Positions 25,101-40,100 of a DNA stretch of 64,000 nucleotides are shown piece by piece. The DNA is from Hippopus hippopus (Eukaryota; Mollusca; Bivalvia; Cardiida; Cardiidae). How positions within the stretch are numbered: position 1 is the stretch's first letter; every line of letters starts with the position of its first letter. The position numbers were made by a program, and so were the translations under genes. The notes beneath the pieces are model-generated. The model worked only from the letters and a program-made list of their open reading frames with translations, was not told the origin of the DNA and searched no databases. The stretch is from contig OX328102.1 in NCBI GenBank assembly GCA_946811185.2, positions 10,613,694 to 10,677,693 on the forward strand, read 5' to 3'.

Positions 25101-28100
25101 AAACACACATGTCAAGTTTCAAGTCAATCGGAGTGGAGATTACAAAGTTATGCTCCGGACAAGCAAAAATGCTGTAAAAAAAATGAAAATCAAAGGGAAA
25201 TAACTCAAAGACAGCACGAGATAGAGTTATGGTTCTTTTGCACTGCCCTCCGTATTATTGCAAAAAACACAAATGCCAAGTTTCAAGTCTATCGGACTGG
25301 AGATGACAAAGTTATGCTCCGGACAAGCAGAAAATGCTGTAAAAATGACGATCAAAGGGAAATAACTCAAAGACAGCACGAGGTAGATTATGGTTCTTTC
25401 GCACTGCACTCCGTATAATTGCAACAAACACACATGCCAAGTTTCAAGTCAATCGGACTGGAGATGACAAAGTTATGCTCCGGACAAAGAACTAGATACT
25501 GCCCGCCCGGACGGACGCCCGCCCACCCGGCCGCCCGCCTGTACGCCATGGGTGATCCCATAATATGTCCCGTCTTCGACGGGCGTATAAAAATTGTATG
25601 TTTATTTTGGAAAAGTCTTTTAACTCCTTTACACATGACAAAAATGTAGACTTGTCCAAATTGAAAGCATTTGCAGACGACAATTTAAACATGGCTCAAG
25701 TGATGGAATTTGTATTCAATAGGGTACAAAACATTGTGGGAAAAGGAGAAAATGCTGGTTACCAGCATTTTCTCCTTTTCCTACAATGTTTTCAAAAGGC
25801 TCTTTTCTTAATGTCGTTAAAACTCTTGATTGTGTGGTAAAGAGTTAATATGAAACTAGAACTTGTTTTTCTAAAAAAAAAACAGATGTCTCCCCCCTTT
25901 CTGGTGTCAGAAGGATTGATATATCATCAAGGCAATTTCTAACTGAAGTAATGGTCATTTTTCTCTAACAGTTTTCGAGTTATAGAGCGAACACGAAATT
26001 GTACGTAAAATGAGTAAGGAAAATAATCAAAGAGAAATAACTCGAAAAATATACAAGCCAGAATTATGGTTCTTGTGCATGACACTTCGTCTCATGGTGC
26101 TTTAAAAATGTGTGAAGTTTTATCAAAATATCTTAAAAGGTTTTCGAGTTATAGAGCAGACACGATTTGTGACGGACAGAGAGACAGACGGACGCACGAG
26201 GAAAAACAATATTGTTACGAACTGGTTTATTGCAATAGATCTAACTGGGAATAGAAATGACTAAGACGGCGAGTTATGCTTAATGTAATACAGCTGTATA
26301 GTGTATTCTTACTTTATTTCCAAGTATAAACTGACAATATGCTTTACCGGGAATAATTATCAATGATCAACTGACAACAGTAGAGGAGACTTGAATTCAA
26401 GGTATAAATTCATGTACATTCCGATAGGTAAATCTAATTTTTCTTTTTGATCACAGAGTTTGGTATAAAAATTAGATAGATATACATGTAACGAACCAGC
26501 AATAGTACAGTTATAAATTCTCAAATAAAGTCAAAAAGGTTCGGATGATAATGACGTGACCGAGTTGTACTTGTAAGCTCAACAGAAAGGAATCCTTGAA
26601 CCCACGAAATCACGCTGCTTTTATAGTCTCCAGCCAAGCCACTGGCCTAAAAATGGTAGATCTATCCAGTTTTGGTAGAAGCTACCAATATCTGGTGGAA
26701 GGCTTGCTACCGAAATCAGGGAGGTTCTTTAAGCCCCCTTTGCCAGAGCATGGCTCATATCTAAATTAAAGTAGTTAAACGTAATAGTTCTTCACCCAGC
26801 TTTTATGTTGCTTATGCAGACCGTGTATATCAAGATCTGACAGTACAAAAATATGCAGTCTGAATTTTGTGCAGTCTGATCTTGAGTTAACACTATCTAC
26901 TTCTTTGCCAGATATTCCAACAGAAACAGCAATATCAACATCTGTAGTTCTGTTTGAGATTTAACCATTGTATTTATTTAGCATCACAAGGGTAAACCCT
27001 TTATCAGACAACAAAATTTGAGACCTGTCCAATTGAAAGCATTTGCAGATGACAAACTAAACACTGCTTGAAAACTAAAAATTTCTTTTGAACAGTAGAA
27101 AACATTGTGGGAAAAAGAAATGAAAATGCTGCTTACCAAGTTTTCAACACCTTTTTTTTCTTAGTGTCATTAAAACTTGGGATTGTGTGGTAAAAGGTGT
27201 AAGACTATGGAAAATCAGTGAAGTACATGTACAATTACAGACTATGTAAGACAGGACAACTAAATACCTACCAAAAACCCAACTTTGAGTGACAGCTGTA
27301 CATCTTCAGGGATAATTAGGGTAGCAGTAGCGCCCAGCTCCATGGTAGCAAACTGAAATGTCCCTGGGACCCCTTGATGATACACACCATCTTCTACAAA
27401 ACTTGTCATTGCACTGTTTGCTATGTTAATGACACGACCTGGAACTATAATGATGTGTCTGACGCCGATCATTTCTCCATTCCAATCAAGGGCTATCTCT
27501 CCCTCACCAAGGATATAGATCAGAGGGGAGAGGAAAGCCCTGGCACCATTGTTTATCCACAGGTTGATGGGAAGTTTACTCTGTGTCTGGTACTCTTCTA
27601 GATATCCTGTTTGATTTATCTGAAAGGTAAAAGAATTAACTCTTTACTGAATGACAAAATTTTAGACTGGTCCAAACTGAAAGCATTTGCAGACCACAAC
27701 GCAAAGGTGGCTCAATGATAAAATTTGTTCTTGAAAGGTTAGAAAACATTGTGGGAAAAGGAGAAAATGCTGGTTACCAGCATTTTCTCCTTTTCCCACT
27801 ATGTTTTCAAAAGCCTTTTTCCTCAGTGTCATGAAAAATTGGGTTTGTGTGGTAAAGGATTAAATTTTGTTAGTTTTAAAAGTCAGAGTAGATAAAAAAT
27901 GCCTACATGTAACTCTTTTCCACATGAAAAAATTTCAGATTGGTCCAAATTGAAAGCAATCGCAGATGACAGATTGAATGTTGCTCAAGTGATGGAATTT
28001 GTCTTTGAAAGGGAAGAAAACATTGAGGAAAAAAAAGAGAAAATGCTGCTTACTAGCATTTTACCCTTTTCCCACAATGTTTTCAAAACTCATTATTTCT

Positions 28101-31100
28101 TCAATGAACATCAAAATTAAACATTTTCTAAAAAAAATTTGTAACCGCCATTGTACATTCAAACAAACTCAGAACTTGGAAACAAAATCTTAGACTGTCA
28201 ATTTTCAGAGTTTTGTAAAGAAAAAAAGATAGATACAGCTAAAATGACAGATTTATAGCTGTCCTCTATGTTTTCAAAAGCCTGCTTTCCAAGGATTGTT
28301 TACAACTAGATGATAGGGTATAGAAATAATGTCTAAAACAACAAAGTACCTGCAGTATTATTGTCCCTGATTTATCACCATAATACTTGTTACATTCAAT
28401 TGATCTCGCCAGACCATCGCCCGTTTTAAGTGCTATGGATGCGTTCCGAGTGAGATAAAGTTCATCAAAATAGTATTCTGTTATTGGAGAGCCGTCATCA
28501 TTATTTTCATCTAGTATGTACTTGTGATACGGAGATTTACCTTTGTTGTCCAACCGAAGCTGTTCGAAGTCACGAGAGTTTCTATTTGGGACAGAAAAAA
28601 TTAATTTAGAAGATCTATCTTTGTTGACATGTAACACTTTTAACCATTTACCAAATGACAAAATTCTAGACTGGTTCAAACAGATAGCATTTGCAGACAA
28701 CAAATGCTGGAAGGTGTACCTGAAGGGATAAAGAAAAACAATTGAGGGAAAATCATCAGCATTTTCTCCTTGTCCAAAATGTTTTCAAATGCCTTCTATC
28801 TCAGGGTTGTAAAAATATGGAATTTTGTGATAAAGGGTTTACCAGCATTTTCTTCTTTTCCAACCATGTTTTCAAAAGCTTTCTACCTCAGGGTTGTTGA
28901 AATACAGGATTATGACTTTTTTTGTGGTGAAATGTTAACAGACAACAAAATATTAGGCTTGTCCTAATTTAAAAACTTTTCAGAAGGTAATTCATAATTG
29001 CATCTTCTGCTTATCTAACACTGTCCTCAAATGTCTTAAAAACAGGTCATTGTGTGGGAAAGGGCATATAAAATGGAAACATAATCATTGCTTTGTTTTA
29101 CATTTTGGACCTGAACATCACTTTCAACAATATTTCAGTCTAATTACAGTAAACTGATTCCTACTTCCTAGTTCATTAACCAGTGCATGGGCTTGAGAAA
29201 AGTGCTTTAATTAAAAAAAAAAAAAATCTACCTTTACATTTAAAGCAAAACATTTCCAAAAGCATTATCATGTTATAGTGAAAGTGATTTTTTTACCAGA
29301 AAACAAAGTTTTAGATCTGTCAAAATTAAAAGCATTTGAAGACAAACGTCCAAATGTCGCTTGAGTAATAGAGTATCTCTTTGAAAGGATAGAAAGCATT
29401 ACTGGAACTGAAGAAAATTCTGGTACCAGCATTTTCTTCTAATTCCATGGTGTTTACAAAAACCTTTCTTTCTCAGGGTGATTGCATCACCTGATTGTTT
29501 GGCAAACTGGTTCAGGCTTAAATATGTTACAACATTTTGAACCGGTCCAAACTTAAACATTCACAGAAGACAAACTAAATGTGACTCAAATGATGGCATT
29601 TGTTATTGAAATGGAAGAAAACTTTTAGTAACTATTTTTTCTCCTTTTCCCACAATATTTCCTAAAGCCTTCTTCCTCAGTGTCCTAAACAACAGAATCA
29701 TTCATAAAGGATTAAACATACTGAAAGAGTTACCTCTTATCACGGATATAGACTGATCCAGGGCCACCATTTGTAAGGTTGCCTGTCTCATCTCCATCTC
29801 CACCCAGGGCTTCAAATGATCCAAAATAATAGATTTCTGTCTCCAGTATAATAGTTATGCATCCACCAGAACCACCTGCCACACCATTCCCTCCTATTGA
29901 CTGTAAGATGCCGTGCCCTTCTAAGTTATAGGCTCTGAAATACAAAACATTTCTTTCTTTCTTAACTCTTTGGCAAACAACCATGTTTTAACAACCTTGA
30001 GGAAGAAGATTTTCTAAGATATTGTGTGAAAAGGAGAAAATGCTAGTAACAAGCATTTTCTCCTTTCCCTACAATGTTTTCTTATCTTTCAAAAACAAAT
30101 CCATTTTTTGAATCACACATTTGTTTTGCCAAAATGTTTTTAACACTTTATCAAACGATCCCAAGTTTTAATGACCCTGAAATAGAGGCCTTTTGAAAAC
30201 ATAGTGAGAAAAGTAATCAGCACTTTCTCTGTTTCCCACAGTGTTTTCTACCATGTCAAAGAACTTCAATACAATTTCATCCTTTCAGATTTATAGTCTG
30301 CAGATGAAGAGTCTAAAATTTGTCATTTGGGAAAGGGTTAGACATGCCTTAATTTTTTTTCATCTTGTTAAGAGATACATGTTTATCACAACATAAAGTT
30401 CTTATTTTTTCAAAGAAAATAAGAACCTTAGAAAATGAAGGCTGATGGCTTCCAGCTTGCTGCAAGACATGTTTTTAAAAAAAAAAAAATAGTGATTTCA
30501 GCTGTACTAGGCTGGCGGTCTGTCGTTCCTTGCCCAAGGATTCTCCAAGATCACCAGCATCTCAGGCAGGAAGCAGTCTCAGGATTTCCTAATTAAAAAT
30601 CTATAAATAAAACAACTGTGCTAGAGATGGACTCCTAATTTATGTTGTTTTAAAAATCATCTGCTGCAAGCTTGTTTGGGTAGGTAATAAGTAAACTGGC
30701 TAGTTTAGAAATGCATTATTCATTACTGTATACTTACTCCACATAAATAGTTCCTCCACTTCCTCCACCTGAATCAGATCCACCATGAGCTCCGTCCACT
30801 AATATAGTACCATCTACTGACAGTGATGTGGCTACCTGAAAATGAAATCAAACGTAACATGAATTACCCCCCAAAAAGCTGGATCCAGCTTAACCCATCA
30901 CATCACAATCAAGAGTTTCACTGGCCTAGAAGTAGAAGGCTTTTGAAAACATTGTAATAAAAAGGAAAAATGCTGGTAACCAGCATTTTCTCCTTTTCCC
31001 ACTATGTTTTCTACCCTATGAGACAGAACTCATCATTTGAGCTATATTTAATTTGTTGAATGCAAATGCTTTGAATTTGGTCCAGTCTAAAATTTTGTCG

Positions 31101-34100
31101 TTTGGTAAAGATCGAATTGCTTTTGCTGACAGAGCAGATCAAGATCAGACTGCACAGAATGTAGTGTCTGATCTTAGATAGACACTGTCTTCTCCTTTGA
31201 TGCATATTCTGGCCAAAAAAACCTTAAAACTGCAATAATTTGGCTGCTTTTCTTCAAATTGAAAATGTAAATTCTTTTTAAATGCTATGCTCTGCATGTG
31301 GAACACACAAAAGTGTACAAGAAGGCTTTAATTTTGTTTGAAGTGGCTGCCATCATTTTTTTCTTTTCCCACAATGTCTTCAATAACATTTTGTCTCAAG
31401 GCCATAAAAGCATGGCATTGTTTTGTAAAAGGTTCATGATTACCTTGAGACAGGAGATGCCTGTGGGAGCTCCCAACCATCTTAACTCTTTACTAAACGA
31501 CAAAATTTTAGACTGGTCCAAATTGAAAGCATTTGCAGGTGACAAATTAAAGGTGGCTCAAATGGCAGAATTTATCCATGATAGAGTAGAAAACATTGTG
31601 GGAAAAGGAGAAAATGCTGGTTACCAGCATTTTCTCCTTTTCCTACAATGTTTTCAAAAGGCTTCTTCCCAAGGGTCGTTAAAACCCAGGATTGTTTGGT
31701 AAAGGGTTAAGCCGAGGTCAAACTATTGCCTCCCTAACTGCCTCTTACGACAGGTGTGGAATCATGAAACACACTACCATTAATTGTTCATTTTGCCAAA
31801 GAGATATTAAGAAATAAGCTGAATGAAAATTTAACTGATATCTAAGGCTGCCGGTAAGCCTAACACTGACATATCCAGCTGTATCTAGCTGTACAACTCT
31901 TTACAGGGCAAATTAACCTTTTACCACATGACATCGTGTTAGACTTGTGGAAAGTGACAGCATTTGCAGACAAAATGTAAAATGTTTAAATGTAACTCAA
32001 CTGATGGAATGTAGCCTTGATAGGGTAGAAAACATTGTGGGAAAAGGAGTAAATGCTGGTTACCAGCATTTACTCATTTTCCCACATTGTTTTCAAAAGG
32101 CTTCTTCTTCAAGGTCAATAAAAGTCTGGATTGCGTGGTAAAAAGTTACTTCTTTCAGTACAAAAAATGTTTCATTGCACTTTTTCAATGGCTACAAATA
32201 TAGTTCTGCTGCAAGATTAAGACACTTTTTGATCATAGTCTTGAACAAGGTAGTGGGCAGTATACATCAGAGATCAGACTGCATGTTTGGTGCAGTCTGA
32301 TCTCTGATGTACACTGCCCACAAAAGCTTCTCGAGTCATCTACGGTAAGGAAAGAGTTACAGGTTTACACAGGGTATAAAATTACCTTCAGATAAATGAT
32401 GCCTCCGCCAGATCCTCCAGTTGAGATCAAACCATTGCCACCCTGACTGCCTCGCATGTCGGGGCTGTACAGACTGTTGTAATAGACACCCCCAGTGGAA
32501 ACTTTAGTTCCATTGTTATGATACACAGCTGAAAAATAATTGATAAATTAATAAAAACAAGAGCGGCAAATTGTCGCAAGATACACCCGTCCCACTGCCA
32601 GTTGTCGAGTGGGTATAATAATTGTAAAGGGCGGGTAATGCAACCAACATGTTTACAGAGTCTCAAGTCAATTTGACTTGAGGTGACAAAGTTCCGTTCG
32701 GAACAAGCAAGAACTACTGTAAAAATGAAGATCAAAGTGGAATCACTCAAAATCCGAGCTAGGTAGAGTTATTGTTCTTGTGCACTGTACTCTGTAATAT
32801 TGCAACAAATATGCATACCAAGTTTGAAGTCGTTCTGACTTGAGATGACAAAGTTATATTCCGAACAAGCACTAAATGCTGTAAAAATGACTATCAAAGG
32901 GAAATAACTCAAAGACAGCACAAGGTAGAGTTACAATTCTTGCACAATGCACTTACAAATATTGCAACAAATAAGCATACCATATTTCAAGTCATTCCTA
33001 CTTAAGATGACAAAGTTTTGCTCCGGACAAACAAGAAATGCTATAATAATGAAGATCAAAGGGGAAATAACTCAAAATTCCTGCTAGGAAGAGTTATGGT
33101 TCTTGTGCACTGCACTCCGTAATTTTTCAACAATCATGCATACCAAATTTGAAGATGTTCAGACTAGAGATGATAAAGTTATATTCCAGACAAGCAGAAA
33201 ATGCTGTAAAAATGACGATCAAAGGGAAATAACTCAAAGACAGCACAAGGTAGAGTTATGGTTCTTTCGCACTGCATTCCGTATTATTGCATCAAACACA
33301 AATGCCAAGTTTCAAGTCAATCGGACTGGAGATGACAAAGTTATGCTCCGGACAAAGAACTACCCGCCGCCCGCCCGTATGCCATGGGTGATCCCATAAT
33401 ACGTCCCGTCTTCGACAGGAGTATAAAAATCTTAAATTTTCATTCTGATGCTATCAAACCAAAGTTTTCTTTGGGTTTATATGAAAGACTTTCAACAGTG
33501 GTTTCCAAATGGTGTCTGCTGCTGTCTTGTAAAATGTAGAGTGCCAGCCTCTCACATGAGAAGTTCTTCATTTGAATCTAAAGATGAGTGGGGTAAATCT
33601 TTGGATCTACCAACTTTATTAAAAGATTTTTGGTTAGGTTTCCGGGAAGCATGCATTGAACTTTTTTTTTTCTTCAAAATATAGGGTGAAAAGGAGAAAA
33701 TGCTGGTAACAATCCTTTTCCCACAATGCTGTCTATCTTTTCATAGACAAATCCATCATTTGAGCAATTCTGTTGTCTGCAAATGCGCTGGATATGGACA
33801 AGTTTAAAATTGTCTTGCATAGTAGAGTTCAACTTGTTCAAAATCAATGTTAAACAAGTCAGTTTCTGGAAATGACATAAAATACCATTTGGACAGCAGA
33901 ACTGTACAAACACACAGAAGGATGGACAAAGCCCTAACAGTATTCCTCTCCCTTTACACAGTGGTTGACTCTCTACTCTCTACCAGTTGACAAAAGTTTA
34001 GACTGGTCCATGATGAAAGCATTTGCAGAGGACAAATTAAATTGGTCTCAAATAATGGAATTTGTCTTAAGAAAGGTAGAAAGCATTGTGAAAGAAGGGG

Positions 34101-37100
34101 AAAATGCTGGTAACCAGTATTTTTTTACTTTTCCTATAATGTCAAAGGCCTCTGTCATCAAGACCATTAGAACACAGGATTCTTTGGTAAAGGGTTAATA
34201 ATAGGTTAAATCTTTATCAAATGACAAAATTTTAGACCCGTCCAAATTGAGAGCTTTATACACATGACAAAATAAATGTGACCAAAAATTGAAATTTGTT
34301 TTGCAAATGGATGAAAACATTATGGGAAAAGGAGAAAATGCTGGTTACCAGCATTTTCTCCTTTTCCCATAATGTTTTCCAAAGCTTTCTTCCTCAGAGT
34401 TGTTAAAAGTCGGGATTTTGTGGTAAAGGGTTAAAAGAGAAACTCTAGGCTTCCCTACCTCCTCCTTCAGTTGCATGCCCAGCACCTGATCCTTTTGTTG
34501 TCAAATTTATATTGGCATCCATTCCTGCACCAACACTTTCATCCAACAAGTCAAGAGGTCTGTCTATGGCAGAAGCAGTAAGCTTGGCACCTGCTTCCAA
34601 ATTAAAAATACCTGCCTGTAGTGTAATATTTTCTGCAGAAATAACTGACTGATATCTAGCATCTACTCGTGCAATCTGCTGAACTACTGATAAATCTGGC
34701 CCATACTTCACTTTAGCGAAACTTCTAAGATCCAAAGATGCAAAAGTGACTGTTCCAGCACTGTCAATCTGATCATAACCTCCATTTTGCTGATCGAGGG
34801 AGGCAGTATGGGCTCCCTCACCAAGATAGACCAATGTCTCAAAACCTAAAATGAAGTCTGCTATTCCAGTGGTACGACCAAATATGGCTATAGATCTAGG
34901 CTCTGTCTGATCACTTAAAAATACTCCATCCCCATAAACATATACAATTGAGGGAAAGTAAATCTCAGCCCCATCACCTATAATAAAATTCACCCCTGCT
35001 ACAAATGCATGTCGGATGGATGGTTTGTACTCAGCATCAAGTACTTGACTGTCGTTCAACTTCACCAGTCCTGACCTATCTCCAAAGAAAAACTCTACTT
35101 CAATATCTAGGTCTGGGTGATCAGTCACAAATTGTAAACTTGCATTTTGGACAAGATGAACCTCATCAAAGTAGTGTTTCATATCTTCCTCTTCCTTGAT
35201 CACTGCAAATTTTTCCTGACTGTTTCCACTATTGTCTAACAGCAGTCGCTTGTAGGTCATGGAGAATCTCTTATCTTCCAGGTAAACAGTGCCTGCTCCA
35301 CCTCCCAGAATATCTTCAGGACCTTTTCCTCCATAAGCAATGTACTGTCCATCAAAATCAATCTGCTGGGTACAGTTTATGGCAATTCTTCCTCCAGCTC
35401 CAGCACCATTGTTTACAGATCCATTACCACCATAAACAGACAGGGTACCATATCCTTCAAAATCATAAACCTTGATCCAAATACTTCCACCACTACCAGC
35501 ACCACCATTACCACCAGCTGGGTCAGCATTTTCGCCATTAGCTGATAAAGTACCATCTACAATCAGCTTTCCTCCAACTTTAATATCCATTGCTCCTGCC
35601 CCTCGTCCACCTGACTTCACATCTGTAGAACTGTTATATGTTCCTCTACTTCCTTTCATTGTAGGTCTGTAGACAGAGTCATAGTATGTTCCTATAGTTC
35701 TGAGGTTTTCATAATCATACCCTCCACCAATGCCACCATGCCCTGCACCTTTGTTAATCACATCACCTGGTAATCCAGATCCAGTAATCACATCAATGCT
35801 AAAAGAATCAGGTCTGTTTTCAGGGGAACAGCTCATAACTGCCTCTAGTTCTAGATCCATATTTGACACAGTGATGTCAAATCCATCTGCATACAAATCT
35901 GTATCAAATTTCAAATTAATTTCACCTGCTTGAATTTTGGCTGAAGTTCCTGCATCATATTCCACAAAACTTCCAGGCTCCAACTGCAACTTTGCCAGAG
36001 TGACGACATCAATATTAGCAATATCAGTTTCATCAAGACCTACAACCTTTGCATTGGAGCCAATCCTCATCTTTCTACCAGAACCCAAGTATAATTCATT
36101 TACACCTCTCATTGCACCATCTAGATCCAAAGAGACATCACCATCCCCGAGTATGGTTGTAACATGTGACAGGATAAATTCCCCTCCTTCATGGAGTTCT
36201 AGATTGGTATAAACTTTGGAATTAGTTTCTGTTGCCCCTTGAACCCTTTGTAGAGTCCCAATCTGGTTTGTCTGTACTCTCAGCAAGCCTGTACCATCAC
36301 CAAGTATCTTGTTAATTACTAGAGATCTCTTCACTCCATCTTTCACCATTTGAAGTTTAGCATAATTAAACATCTCTAGCACATCAAATTCAAGGTCAGG
36401 ATCATTTTCATTAAGGGTGGTGTAGAAGTCTTTCTGTCCATTTTCATTATCCAACACAAGTTTTTCTCCATTCCCATCAGACTTTGTGTAAATAGATCCT
36501 GGACCCCCATCCCCATTGGGGGCTGGTGAGCTTCCACCATGGGCACTGTAGGTACCCTGATACTCATCACTGGTCATCAGCACAGCTATATGACCTGCAC
36601 TGCCTGCACCAGCATCAGTAGTTTCTGCGTTTCCACCATTAGACTCCATACTTCCAAGTCCTTTCAATGTCTGACATTCAATAAATATACTTCCACCTGC
36701 TCCTCCACCTCCTGTTGAAGAATCTGCCCCAGATGCCTGCAAGTATCCATCCAGATACAGCTCATCTGTTCCTATATAGATATATCCCCCACCTAAACCT
36801 CCTTGACCTCCAGCTGACCCAGGGGTAAATGGAGTGTAGATAGTTCCATAAGGCTCTGATGCATCATCAACAGAGATTCCGGACCCTACACCTCCAGCTG
36901 CAGCATGGGCACCACCATTTTTACCTGTTCCATGGGCACTACTGGGAACTGCTGCATCATCAACACTAGCTCTACCTACAGTATTCAGTGAAGCCTCTCT
37001 TTCAATAATGACAGTCACAGCTTGGATAAATACATAATCAGCTTTCAACACGACATACCGCTTCAGCTCAAACTTTGTTAGAAGCATATGTAGGTTTCCT

Positions 37101-40100
37101 GCAAACTGGAAAAGAGAACCAGCTTCTAGTCTGACAGAACTCAGGGTATATTTTCCCTGATCACTAGTTGCTCTGTAGACACCTCCCGCGTAAGTTGAAG
37201 TATAAGATGTGTTGTACCCTTTAATTATACCACCACTTTCAACCTCAAGAATTTTATACGTGCATGTCCCCATTATGTCCAGAGTTACGCCTTCCACTAT
37301 GAGAGTGTTAGGTACATGAAGGATGGCATTCTCACCAACAACAACATTTACAGTGATTGTAAATGTTCCAATTACCCCTTCCACAAATGCAGCCCTGAAC
37401 ACCTGTGACCCAGTCAAGATTATTGTACCAGTTGAGTCTCCAGTCAAGTCAGCAGCTCTAAGCTCTGTGTCAGAGTTACCATATATCATCACAGCATATC
37501 CTGGAAAAAAACCCAGATATTGTTTATCATCTTTTTGACCTTTACCAGATAAGCCTGTGTTTTGATGACCCTCAATAATGAAGCTTTTATAAACACTGGG
37601 GGGAAAGGAGAAAATGCTAAAAAAAACCCATCCTTTTCGCATTTTCTTTCTCAATGCTTTCAACAACTTTCATAGAAGAATTTGCCTTTTACAAATGCTT
37701 TTGATAAGCTATACTGGTAAATCATCTTGGTTGTGTTAAAATTTGTTAGCGCCACTATTACACAAATATAGCTTTTTAAATCCCTGTGGTAAAGAGTTTT
37801 TTAAAATACTGTTTGAAAGGGAGAAATTACATGTTACAAGCAGTTACTTATTTTTCTACAATTTTTTTCTATTTCATCATAAATTGAAACAATTTTTTTT
37901 CTCCTTCAAATATTGAAACATTCACATCAGATCTAATAAGTTTTGGGTAGGTCTAACATAAGCTTTTGAAATTAATTCTTTACCAGATGCCAAAATATTA
38001 GACTCCACAGACAACAAATTAAAAGTGATAGATTTGTTGTGTTTTGTCTTTAAAAGGGTAGAAAACATTGTGGAAGAAACCGACAGCCTTTTCCTATAAG
38101 TCATTAAAATAACTCTATTGTGTTGTAAAAAATTAAGCAAGTGAATTGAACATGTTTTTGTCTGTAGAAAGAAATAAATTATTGCAATTTCACAGCTGTT
38201 TTCAATATATTCAACCCTTTCAAAAACAAACCCCATGGTTTGAGCAACATTTGTTGACTGTTAATACTTCCATTGTGGATGAATCTTAAATTTTGTTGTC
38301 TAACAAAGAGTTAAGCCTTCACCACACAATCTCGACTTTTAACAACCTTGAAAGAGAAGACTATTGAATACATTGTTGGAAAAGGGGAAAATGCTAGTAA
38401 ACAGCATTTTTCTTTTCTTTCTAACACTGTTTTTTACCCTATAAAAAACAGAAATCAGTATTCGTCATCAGCAAATGCTCTTAATTTAGTTCAGTCCAAA
38501 ATCTTGTAATTTTGTAAAGAGTTAAGCTACATCAAAATTCAGAGAATATTTAGAGAAAATAAAGGCATTTTTTTTTACCTTCCACAGTTATCAGATCATA
38601 GACAAACTCGCTATCTGATCCTGTAACATTTGTATAAGTTTGTGTCTGCACTGAGCTCTCTGTATCGCCAACCACAATCAGTGTACGGGTCATTCTCGGG
38701 TCTTCCCCTACCTCTAGGTACACAGTACCTGGTCCTGCCTTCACTGTATCAAGTGTATAGTTATTGCCAGCACCGTAGGCTTTATAAGTACCAGTGTAGG
38801 CATTGCTGTGAAGAATTTTAATGACATACTGTATAATATCATAGAAACAACTCACTTCTTTTACTTGCTGGAGACCACCTTTGAAAATATTGTGACAAAA
38901 TATCATAGAAACAACTCACTTCTTTTACTTGCTGGAGACCACCTTTGAAAATATTGTGACAAAAGTAGAAATGGGTAGTTAAAGAGAATTATTTTTTTGC
39001 CATATTTTCATACATATTTATTCATTAAATTAAATCATCACGAAAACAAGGATTTAATGACAATGTTTTAAAAATTGTCTGCTGCAAATTTGTTTCTGTA
39101 AGTAATGAGACACAAACACTGCATAGGAACAAAAGATACGAGGCTTAGCATTCTCTCCTATACCTTGCCTTTTATCATATACCTGCATATTTTCTTAACA
39201 CAAATAAAAGCAACACACTATGATAAAATTAGACAAAACAGAAAAAGAACTGTATCTAACAGTATTATAAATCATCCCAAAATATGGGTAGATGAAATGA
39301 TCTGAGAGCAAATTAATATTTTGTACGGTAATATCCAAATATTATATCATATTATTAATCCACCATACATAAACAGAAAGTTATCACTCATTAATCCTTT
39401 ACCACACAATCCCAATTTTTCACAACACTGAGAAAGAAGCCTTTTGAAAACATTATGGGAAAAGGGGAAAATGTTGGTAACCAGCATTTTCTCCTTTTCC
39501 GACAATGTTTTCTGCCCTGTGAAATACCTATTTCATGTATTGAGTAACAATGAATTTGCTGTCTGCAAATCCTTTCAGTTTGGACAAGCCTAAAATTTTG
39601 TAGTTTGGTAAAGAGTTAAACCGGTATATTGCATGTAAATTTCTTCCAGTTTGCAAGTAAAAGATCATTTCTTGTTTTCATTGCCTTTCAGTCAATCAGA
39701 TATAGGCGTGTTTGTACTACAAATGGAATCTCTTACGTTTCTGTTACAGCTATACGGATCCGTCCACCTGCTCCTCCACCCCCATATCCGGAGCCTTTTC
39801 CTCCATTACTTCTGATCTCACCCTCTCCAGACAGAGCAGGAGTTAGAATATCAATAGTTCCACCACTGCCACCACCTGCATTAGATCCCTGACCTGGGTT
39901 CCCATCTACTTGTATAAGTCCTAAAAACATAAAAGTTATAATATCATGAATTGTCCGAAAACAGCAGCATATTTTGGTGCCAGTGCTTGGTTCAAGCTTC
40001 TTTTCCAGTCAAACTTCTGTGTAAATAAAGGAGCATAACCATGTCAAAAAAAAAAGAAATTGGGTGTTACCTGCCTTTATAATATGGGTTCCCCTTTTAA

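Noticed and set aside
15802..25592. CRISPR array, suggested by regular repeats
   Set aside because: Units of about 160 bases are directly tandem without unique spacers, and the context is an animal genome.
25620..25848. Hairpins of family A as rho-independent terminators
   Set aside because: They are eukaryotic MITE cores bounded by TTAA and occur in introns in both orientations.
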